NCBI RefSeq assembly: GCF_001641085.1
Contig: NZ_LXIE01000014.1
Coordinates: 1-46,300, forward strand
Direction: 5' to 3'
DNA length: 46,300 nt
From: Aequorivita soesokkakensis
GTDB taxonomy: Bacteria; Bacteroidota; Bacteroidia; Flavobacteriales; Flavobacteriaceae
Shown here piece after piece: positions 40,607 through 46,300 of the stretch. Both the position numbers and the translations under genes were made by a program. Every line of letters starts with the position of its first letter. Position 1 is the stretch's first letter. The notes beneath the pieces were generated by a model. It searched no databases and was not told where the DNA came from. It saw nothing but the letters and a program-made list of their open reading frames with translations.

Positions 40607-40637
40607 GGAATATTTCCTATTTTATGGAATATTTCCA
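40603..40637. promoter_or_regulatory. Paired palindromic operator of umuDC (GGAATATTTCC twice)
   Basis: Site 1: AATAGGAA, TAT, TTCCTATT (40603-40621), arms of 8. Site 2: TGGAA, TAT, TTCCA (40625-40637). The core GGAATATTTCC is identical and the centres are 19 nt apart, close to two helix turns. They cover the -7 and -33 positions of the umuDC promoter, as a repressor site would. Confidence 0.65.
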
Positions 40638-40692
40638 ATAATAATTATGAACAAATACTACTTTCCTTTTAGCGGGATAGCGCAAAATTTCT

Positions 40693-40700
40693 TAGGTTTG
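40693..40700 (+). promoter_or_regulatory. -7 element TAGGTTTG of sdaA
   Basis: TAGGTTTG matches TAnnTTTG, 16 nt before the sdaA ATG. No -33 TTG at the usual spacing. Confidence 0.45.
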
Positions 40701-40716
40701 AATTAAGATTGAATTT

Positions 40717-42141
40717 ATGGAAAGTATCAGCGTTTTTGACATGCTAAAAATAGGAGTTGGGCCGTCCAGCTCCCACACTTTGGGTCCGTGGCGCGCGGCG
40801 TTGCGTTGGATTGGAGAGTTGAAAGAAAAAAACCAGTTTGAGGAAGTTACCGAAATTTCAGTAGATCTGTACGGTTCATTATCCCTCACAGGCAAAGGCC
40901 ACGCCACCGATATTGCGGTAATGCTCGGGCTTTCGGGTTTTGACCCTGTAACTTTTCCTATTGAAAATATTGAAAAGGAAATTGATTTTATCAATTCAGA
41001 AAATAAATTGAAACTGAACGGCGAATTGGAAGTACCCTTTTTTCCGAAACAAAACATCATCTTCAACCGAAAGTTTTTGGAATTTCACCCCAACGGAATG
41101 ACTTTTAGGGCCACGTTGAAAGATGGTTCCAAAAAATCTTCTTCTTTTTATTCAATAGGCGGCGGTTTTACTGTAAAAAAAGAACGGAAGCGCAAAAAAA
41201 TTAAATTGGCAAAATTTGCCCAATTCCCCTTCCCTATTGAAAAAGGAACGGAACTATTGGCATATTGCAAAGCCGAAGGAAAAAGCATTTCTGAAATAGT
41301 TTTGGAAAACGAAAAATCACTGCGAAGCGAAGCCGAAATAAACGACGGTTTAAAGAAAATCTGGAATGTAATGCTAGATTCCATGTACGTTGGCGCCCAT
41401 ACGGAAGGCACCTTGCCGGGCGGACTCAACGTAACGCGCCGTGCTTTTGAAATGAACAAGAACCTAATTGGCGACAGCAAATACACAAATGCCGAGGAAT
41501 GGATTGCCGCAATCAGAAACACCGAAGTAAAGTTCCGTCAAATTCTGAAATGGGTTTCGTGTTTTGCCTTGGCCGTAAACGAAGTAAATGCATCATTGGG
41601 ACGGGTTGTTACCGCTCCCACAAACGGAAGCGCAGGGGTTATTCCTGCCGTGATGATGTATTATATGGTGATTGAAAATCACGATGCAAACTTTGAGGAT
41701 GTCCGTAAATTTTTGCTTACTTCGGGCGAAATCGGGAGTATTTTCAAAAAAGGCTCTACTATTTCCGCTGCTATGGGCGGCTGCCAAGCAGAGATTGGAG
41801 TTTCCTCTTCAATGGCGGCTGGAGCTTTGTGCGAATTGATGGGCGGAACTCCAGAACAATGCTTAATGGCCAGTGAAATTGCAATGGAACATCATTTGGG
41901 CATGACTTGCGACCCGATTGCCGGCTTGGTTCAAATTCCTTGTATTGAGCGCAATGCAATGGGTGCCATAAAAGCAATCAACGCCTGTGAAATGGCTCTG
42001 GACAGTGATCCAAGTAAAGCCAAAGTACCGCTTGATAAAGTGATTGCCACTATGTGGGAAACCGCAAAAGATATGACGTCTAAATACAAAGAAACCAGTG
42101 AAGGTGGCTTAGCGGTGCAAGTAAATATAAGTGATTGTTAA
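40717..42141 (+). CDS. sdaA: L-serine dehydratase, iron-sulphur type
   Basis: 474 residues, single-chain form. N-terminal beta domain with [22 protein letters not shown]-terminal catalytic domain with [49 protein letters not shown] and [18 protein letters not shown]. The cysteines of the last segments, with those in GGCQAE, are the usual ligands of the [4Fe-4S] cluster. It converts L-serine to pyruvate and ammonia. It has its own promoter element, is divergent from umuDC, and the short gap holds the umuDC operator. A CAAATTC/CGTAAAT heptad repeat follows the stop. Confidence 0.95.
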   Translation: MESISVFDMLKIGVGPSSSHTLGPWRAALRWIGELKEKNQFEEVTEISVDLYGSLSLTGKGHATDIAVMLGLSGFDPVTFPIENIEKEIDFINSENKLKLNGELEVPFFPKQNIIFNRKFLEFHPNGMTFRATLKDGSKKSSSFYSIGGGFTVKKERKRKKIKLAKFAQFPFPIEKGTELLAYCKAEGKSISEIVLENEKSLRSEAEINDGLKKIWNVMLDSMYVGAHTEGTLPGGLNVTRRAFEMNKNLIGDSKYTNAEEWIAAIRNTEVKFRQILKWVSCFALAVNEVNASLGRVVTAPTNGSAGVIPAVMMYYMVIENHDANFEDVRKFLLTSGEIGSIFKKGSTISAAMGGCQAEIGVSSSMAAGALCELMGGTPEQCLMASEIAMEHHLGMTCDPIAGLVQIPCIERNAMGAIKAINACEMALDSDPSKAKVPLDKVIATMWETAKDMTSKYKETSEGGLAVQVNISDC

Positions 42142-42144
42142 AAT

Positions 42145-42200
42145 AAAATTCCAAATCTCAAATTCCAAATTCCAAAAATCGTAAATCGTAAATCGTAAAT
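42145..42200. repeat. Heptanucleotide tandem repeat (CAAATTC then CGTAAAT)
   Basis: Eight units in one unbroken 7-nt phase: AAAATTC, CAAATCT, CAAATTC, CAAATTC, CAAAAAT, CGTAAAT, CGTAAAT, CGTAAAT. The word changes in mid-array while the phase stays. The first part is identical over 21 bases to 38889-38909. Confidence 0.88.
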
Positions 42201-42658
42201 TATTTGCAATCTTCTTTTCTTCGGGAATCTATAATGTGAATTATCTTCCAACCCTCATCAAATTTTGTGAGCGTAAAGGAATTTGCGCCACAATGGCTAA
42301 AATTTCCGTTGAACCAAAATTCATAGGGAGTCCAAACATGGGCCAGATTTCCGTCAATTTCAATTTTATAGCCAAGTAAACGTTCATCCCATTTCTGATC
42401 GGCGGGACGGTAAGCAATAGCATTTACAAAATTATTTGCTTCCTCGCTATTTAACTTATGGCTTCCGTTTTTATCAGTAAAAACAGTTTGCATTATTATA
42501 TTTTCTGCCATTACCGACTTCATTAAAACGGTATCTCCTTTGTGAAAACCTTCAAAAAAAGTGTCGATTACATTTTTTGCGTCTGTATCGGAAAAAGCAT
42601 TTTGCGAAAAGGAATTTGTAAAAGCGCTAAAGCAAAGTAAAAAGACGGAAAACTTCAT
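42200..42658 (-). CDS. NTF2-like/SnoaL-like exported protein
   Basis: 152 residues. Signal peptide MKFSVFLLCFSAFTNSFS, then an NTF2-like fold: helix with VIDTFFEGFHKGDTVLMKSVM, strands with IIMQTVF, LLGYKIEIDGNLAHVWTPYEFW and NSFTLTKFDEGWKIIHIIDS. Members form a cone-shaped pocket used as enzyme or ligand-binding module; no catalytic residue set is visible, so the role is unknown. Located in the periplasm. Divergent from panB and ending in the CGTAAAT repeat. Confidence 0.75.
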   Translation of the reverse strand: MKFSVFLLCFSAFTNSFSQNAFSDTDAKNVIDTFFEGFHKGDTVLMKSVMAENIIMQTVFTDKNGSHKLNSEEANNFVNAIAYRPADQKWDERLLGYKIEIDGNLAHVWTPYEFWFNGNFSHCGANSFTLTKFDEGWKIIHIIDSRRKEDCK

Positions 42659-42720
42659 AAGTACATATTAAAAGAGTGAACTTCAAAATTAGTACTTTTA
42701 CCCTCCAATTTGTTACAACT

Positions 42721-43539
42721 ATGAGCACAGCAAAAAAAGAATACAAGCGCATCACTACCAAAACGCTGGTAGATATGAAAAAGAAAGGCGAAAAAATCTC
42801 TATGCTTACGGCCTATGATTTTACGATGGCTAAAATTGTGGATAGCGCCGGGATAGATGTGATTTTGGTTGGCGATTCTGCCAGTAATGTAATGGCCGGT
42901 CACGAAACTACACTACCTATAACTTTAGATCAGATGATTTATCACGCCGCTTCTGTGGTTCGTGCTATTGAGCGAAGTTTGGTTGTGGTTGATTTGCCTT
43001 TCGGAAGTTACCAAAGTGACCCGAAAGAAGCGCTTCGTTCAGCAATTAGAATTATGAAAGAAAGTGGAGGACACGCTGTGAAACTTGAAGGCGGAAAAGA
43101 AATAAAAGAATCGATAAAACGGATTTTAAACGCAGGGATTCCCGTGATGGGCCACTTGGGCTTGACGCCACAATCCATCTATAAATTTGGAACATATACC
43201 GTTCGCGCAAAAGAAGAAGAGGAAGCAGAAAAATTGCTTGAAGACGCAATTTTACTTGAAAAAGCAGGTTGTTTCGCAGTGGTTTTGGAAAAAGTTCCCG
43301 CCAAATTGGCAAAAGAGGTTGCTGAAAAAATTAGCATCCCCGTAATAGGCATAGGTGCCGGGAATGGTGTGGATGGCCAAGTTTTGGTTACCCACGATAT
43401 GATTGGGATGACGCACGAATTCAATCCGCGCTTTCTTCGACGTTATTTGGATTTATATACTGAAATGAAAAGTGCTTTCAGTAAATACAGCGCAGACGTG
43501 AAAAGCGGTGATTTTCCAAACGATACTGAACAATACTAA
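42721..43539 (+). CDS. panB: 3-methyl-2-oxobutanoate hydroxymethyltransferase
   Basis: 272 residues. Conserved PanB segments: [64 protein letters not shown] and [19 protein letters not shown], with the metal ligands Asp and the catalytic Glu. It makes ketopantoate, the first step to pantothenate and CoA. The frame begins at 42676, but the ATG at 42721 ([12 protein letters not shown]) gives the family N-terminus. Probably transcribed alone or with the pseudouridine synthase gene behind it. Confidence 0.95.
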   Translation: MSTAKKEYKRITTKTLVDMKKKGEKISMLTAYDFTMAKIVDSAGIDVILVGDSASNVMAGHETTLPITLDQMIYHAASVVRAIERSLVVVDLPFGSYQSDPKEALRSAIRIMKESGGHAVKLEGGKEIKESIKRILNAGIPVMGHLGLTPQSIYKFGTYTVRAKEEEEAEKLLEDAILLEKAGCFAVVLEKVPAKLAKEVAEKISIPVIGIGAGNGVDGQVLVTHDMIGMTHEFNPRFLRRYLDLYTEMKSAFSKYSADVKSGDFPNDTEQY

Positions 43540-43550
43540 TTATAAGACCT

Positions 43551-43640
43551 TTAGATTATTGGATTTTTAGATTATTAGAAAGAAATCCAGCAATCTAAAA
43601 TTCTAACAATACAACATTCTGATAATCCAACAATCCAAGC
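43551..43640. repeat. Degenerate repeat region with inverted words
   Basis: TTAGATTATT occurs twice (16 nt apart), later inverted forms (AATCTAAAA, AATCCAACAATCC) follow, with the 7-nt-spaced pairs AATCCAA/CAATCCA and AACAATA/CAACATT. The tract extends right up to the 5' end of the pseudouridine synthase gene. Confidence 0.5.
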
Positions 43641-44326
43641 TACATAGCACCAAAGACAATCTTCAAGTTTTATTTGAAGACAATCATTTAATTGTTGTAA
43701 ACAAACGGCCCGGTGATATTGTGCAGGGCGACAAAACGGGCGATGCTCCTCTTTCCGAAGTTGTAAAGGAATATATTGCGGAAAAATACAACAAACCAGG
43801 GGCGGTATTTCTTGGAGTAGTTCACAGATTAGACCGACCTACAAGCGGAATTGTAGTTTTTGCAAGAACGTCAAAAGCATTGGCACGATTGAATAAAATG
43901 TTTTCAGAAAGGGAAACCGAAAAAATATATTGGGCAATCGTGAAAAACACGCCGCCCAATACGGAAGATACTTTGAAGCATTATTTAAAAAGAAACCCAA
44001 AACAGAACAAATCCTTCGCGCATATTAAAGAAGTACCGGACAGTAAAAAAGCGGTGCTTCATTACAAAATTTTGAAAAAACTGGATAATTACTATTTGCT
44101 GGAAGTGATTCTTGAAACGGGCAGACACCATCAAATCCGTTCACAACTTTCGGCCATTGGCTGCCCTATTAAAGGCGATTTAAAATACGGTTTTGATAGA
44201 AGCAATGCAGATGGAAGTATTCATCTTCACGCGAAAAAGTTAAGTTTAGTTCATCCGGTCCAAAAAGAGGAAATTACTATTGAAGCGCCAACTCCCGATG
44301 ATGCGGTTTGGAATGCGTGCAATTAA
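43619..44326 (+). CDS. RluA-family pseudouridine synthase lacking a standard start codon
   Basis: About 235 residues when begun at CTG 43619. The RluA catalytic motif HRLDRPTSGIVVFA (catalytic Asp) and ETGRHHQIRSQL are complete. The first canonical start is the GTG at 43721, but the conserved N-terminus (VLFEDNHLIVVNKRPGDIV) is encoded upstream of it in the same frame. Between an in-frame TAA at 43604 and that GTG there is no ATG, GTG or TTG; only ATT (43616), CTG (43619), ATA (43622) and ATC (43625). The gene abuts a repeat tract that seems to have replaced the original start. It either uses a rare start codon or is damaged. Start position uncertain. Confidence 0.8.
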   Translation: MIIQQSKLHSTKDNLQVLFEDNHLIVVNKRPGDIVQGDKTGDAPLSEVVKEYIAEKYNKPGAVFLGVVHRLDRPTSGIVVFARTSKALARLNKMFSERETEKIYWAIVKNTPPNTEDTLKHYLKRNPKQNKSFAHIKEVPDSKKAVLHYKILKKLDNYYLLEVILETGRHHQIRSQLSAIGCPIKGDLKYGFDRSNADGSIHLHAKKLSLVHPVQKEEITIEAPTPDDAVWNACN

Positions 44327-44976
44327 AGCTTTATCAAATTTTTCTTTAAAGCAAAGATTACCAAACCGACCCTGTTTTTTATTTTGAGACGTTTAAAAAG
44401 GTCTTGCCTATAGCCGTCTATGGTTTTTGGGCTTAAATCCATTACATCTGCTATTTCCTTATAGGTCATTTCTGAACAGGCCAACTGTATAAAGGTCAGC
44501 TCGTTTTCCTTAAAATTCATAATCATTCCCTCCTCATCGGGACTGATGGAATGCAACAAGGTTTCGGAAACTTTCTCTGAATGGTAAAACCCTCTTTCCA
44601 TCAATTCATTCAATGCTGTATTTAAAATTTCAGGGTGAATATCTTTCAGCAAATATCCTTTTGCGCCTTTGCGGAGCATTTTCAGGATTGTTTGCTCATC
44701 ATCTTCCATAGAAAGTGCTAGTACCTTTATTTTTGGATAATTTGCTGTAATCCACTCAGCTGTTTCAAACCCATTCATTACGGGCATATTTATATCGAGC
44801 AAAACAATTTCGGGCAACACTTCCCTTTCCTCTATAAAGTCTTTAAATTCTTTCCCGTTCTTTGCGTGGAAAAGTACTCTGAAATGTGAAAAGGAATTGA
44901 TGAGTTTTTCCAATGAGCGCGCAAAAAGAGAGTGGTCGTCAACAATTGCAACAGTATGTTTGTCTGCTAAGTTCAT
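44323..44976 (-). CDS. LuxR/NarL-type response regulator
   Basis: 217 residues. Receiver domain with VAIVDDHSLFARSLEKL (acidic pair Asp13/Asp14), phospho-acceptor Asp61 in VLLDINMPVMNG and KGAKGYLLKD (Lys). The C-terminal LuxR/GerE HTH reads LTFIQLACSEMTYKEIADVMD, followed by KTIDGYRQDLFKRLKIKNR. It would bind DNA when phosphorylated by the kinase encoded just upstream, with which it overlaps by 4 nt. Convergent with the pseudouridine synthase, stops overlapping by 4 nt. Target genes unknown. Confidence 0.93.
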   Translation of the reverse strand: MNLADKHTVAIVDDHSLFARSLEKLINSFSHFRVLFHAKNGKEFKDFIEEREVLPEIVLLDINMPVMNGFETAEWITANYPKIKVLALSMEDDEQTILKMLRKGAKGYLLKDIHPEILNTALNELMERGFYHSEKVSETLLHSISPDEEGMIMNFKENELTFIQLACSEMTYKEIADVMDLSPKTIDGYRQDLFKRLKIKNRVGLVIFALKKNLIKL

Positions 44977-45773
44977 TGGGAATTTTTATATGGATAACTC
45001 AAAAATAATTGGGTGCCTTTTCCTACTTCCGAAACAATTGAAAAATCTGCATTAATAAGGGCGGCTCGACTTCTCATGGTTTCCATTCCAGAACTGTCTG
45101 TTTTTACGGAAGTGTCAAAACCTACACCATCATCAATTGCAGTTATATCCAAGGATTTTTCTTTATAATCTAAATGTACGAATAATTTTGAAGCTCTTGC
45201 ATGTTTCACAACATTTGATAGGAATTCTTGAAGAATTCGAAAAATAATGATCTCGTTTTCGCTGTTTATTGGTATTATATCTCCAGTAATCTTTAACGAA
45301 GCGTCCAAATAACCCAATCTTTTAAATCGGTCAAGTTCCACTTGCAGCGATGCCAAGAGTCCATTTTTAAGCACTACATCGTTATTGAGCACTTTTGAAA
45401 GCGTTCTTATTTCTTGTACGGTTTCCTGCACGATGCTTTTGGTTTCACTTACTTGATCATGGAAATTCATAGGGATGGCATTCATCAAAACATTCAGTTG
45501 AATATTTGCGACAGAAAGTAACTGTCCCACATTGTCGTGCAATTCCCAAGCAATGTTCTTAAGGGTTTGTTCCTGAATTTCTATTTGAGAGTCTGCAAGT
45601 TCGCGCTGGTAGCGTTGCTCTGCTTCATAGCGTTCCTTTAAAAATTTATTTTTTCGCCGTTGAAAAGCTACAACAAAAACAATTGCAAAAACTGTAAAGA
45701 ACAGCAATACCGCAATAAAGTAAACTATTAAAAGCTTTTCTTGGGGAAGTAAGGGTCCTTTTTCCGTAAGCAT
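44973..45773 (-). CDS. Sensor histidine kinase, HisKA_3 type
   Basis: 266 residues. One N-terminal membrane segment (about 14-37), a coiled-coil linker rich in Glu, Gln and Arg (ERYEAEQRYQRELADSQIEI), then HisKA_3 with phospho-acceptor His79 (AWELHDNVGQLLS), and HATPase with EFLSNVVKHARAS (N box) and DDGVGFDTS. A NarL-type partner kinase without a large periplasmic sensor; the signal is probably supplied by the membrane protein encoded upstream, whose gene overlaps by 46 nt. Three genes, one operon. Confidence 0.93.
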   Translation of the reverse strand: MLTEKGPLLPQEKLLIVYFIAVLLFFTVFAIVFVVAFQRRKNKFLKERYEAEQRYQRELADSQIEIQEQTLKNIAWELHDNVGQLLSVANIQLNVLMNAIPMNFHDQVSETKSIVQETVQEIRTLSKVLNNDVVLKNGLLASLQVELDRFKRLGYLDASLKITGDIIPINSENEIIIFRILQEFLSNVVKHARASKLFVHLDYKEKSLDITAIDDGVGFDTSVKTDSSGMETMRSRAALINADFSIVSEVGKGTQLFLSYPYKNSQ

Positions 45774-46300
45774 ATTAAAAATCCAGCTATATAGATGGAA
45801 TAAAGTAAATAATTGATCCCAAAGATAACCTGTCTATACAAACTGACAAAACTGGGGTCAATGGAATTACTGTAATAAGAGCTATAAAGAAATAAAGGGG
45901 TCGTACATAGGTGGAAGATCAATGCTCCCACCGAAACATAGAAGGGCAAACTTTTTTGAACCTGCAATATCTGGTCACTTTTCAGCAATTCCAAATAATA
46001 GAAAGCAATGCTGAGGAAGACGAGCAAGGTTCCCAATATATTGGAGATTGGCATGAATTTTATAAAGAATTCCCCCGAAAAAACAATTTCCAAAATACTT
46101 ACTATTAAAAACACAACCGAAACCCGATTAAGAATAACGATAGAACTTTTGGAAGACAAATACCACTTAAAATAATTTATATAGAATAAATAACTTATTA
46201 TGGAAGAAATATTTCCCCACCAGTAATTTGTCTCGAAGGGAGTTCCTTTTAAAAAATGCAAAAATCCAGTATTTACAAAATAGGCATACCAACTAAAAAG
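45728..46300 (-). CDS. Multi-pass membrane protein, 5' part outside the window
   Basis: The frame is open to the window edge, so the gene starts beyond 46300 and only the last 190 or so codons are seen. At least five membrane segments are present, separated by short loops, followed by a basic end (LRKKDPYFPKKSF). The type resembles the 7TM membrane-sensing domains found with flavobacterial histidine kinases. It overlaps the kinase gene by 46 nt, so the two may be one signalling unit, the membrane protein being the sensor part. Role inferred from context only; the TTG at 46261 is probably not the start. Confidence 0.65.
   Translation of the reverse strand, partial: LFSWYAYFVNTGFLHFLKGTPFETNYWWGNISSIISYLFYINYFKWYLSSKSSIVILNRVSVVFLIVSILEIVFSGEFFIKFMPISNILGTLLVFLSIAFYYLELLKSDQILQVQKSLPFYVSVGALIFHLCTTPLFLYSSYYSNSIDPSFVSLYRQVIFGINYLLYSIYIAGFLICLRKKDPYFPKKSF

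Overview
The window reads as chromosome of a Flavobacteriaceae-type member of the Bacteroidota. The main reasons are: promoters of the Bacteroidota type (TTG, about 19-21 nt, TAnnTTTG); almost no Shine-Dalgarno sequences; menaquinone genes; a fused 2-oxoacid dehydrogenase E1; UmuDC; and many families typical of flavobacteria (large outer-membrane barrel protein, SIMPL protein, AcpH, CvfB, SpoIIAA/STAS-like small proteins). No rRNA, tRNA, CRISPR array or insertion sequence was seen. The genus cannot be told from the sequence alone.

Layout. 1-8.8 kb: SIMPL protein, rhomboid protease, LpxL-like acyltransferase, an AT-rich accessory HEPN-like gene, glmM, a membrane acyltransferase, an AcpH/ggt pair. 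9-19.4 kb: a four-helix membrane protein, uvrA, a LOG-family protein, a degenerate M1-peptidase/outer-membrane-barrel fusion, a small membrane protein, fused E1. 19.4-21.5 kb: asnB preceded by what looks like a complete ribosome-mediated attenuator with an Asn-rich leader peptide. 21.6-24.5 kb: an AT-rich secreted-protein gene bounded by inverted repeats, a gene remnant plus a heptad-repeat tract, an XRE regulator and a STAS-like protein. 24.5-32.6 kb: menaquinone genes (menB; menD-menF-thioesterase) with a C1 peptidase, thioredoxin-like protein, MarR regulator, CvfB and a second STAS-like protein between them. 32.7-36.8 kb: esterase, LRR protein, a structured RNA region between two terminators, a PqqB-like lipoprotein, a 12-unit 21-bp repeat array, and a HARE-HTH/PD-(D/E)xK protein. 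36.8-46.3 kb: dnaK, umuDC, sdaA, an NTF2-like protein, panB, a pseudouridine synthase without a normal start codon, and a two-component system whose first gene runs off the window.

The most notable signals are regulatory or structural: (1) the asnB attenuator; (2) a class of intergenic repeats with a 7-nt period, using a different word at each site, two of them organised into 21-nt higher-order units; (3) a UmuD homologue in which both protease catalytic residues are replaced, beside a paired palindromic operator over its promoter; (4) a -24/-12-like promoter with an upstream CTGCC palindrome at dnaK; (5) several genes whose TAnnTTTG element lies only 5-6 nt before the ATG, which predicts leaderless mRNAs; (6) AT-rich accessory genes (HEPN-like, HARE-HTH/nuclease-like, inverted-repeat-bounded secreted protein) set singly between housekeeping genes.
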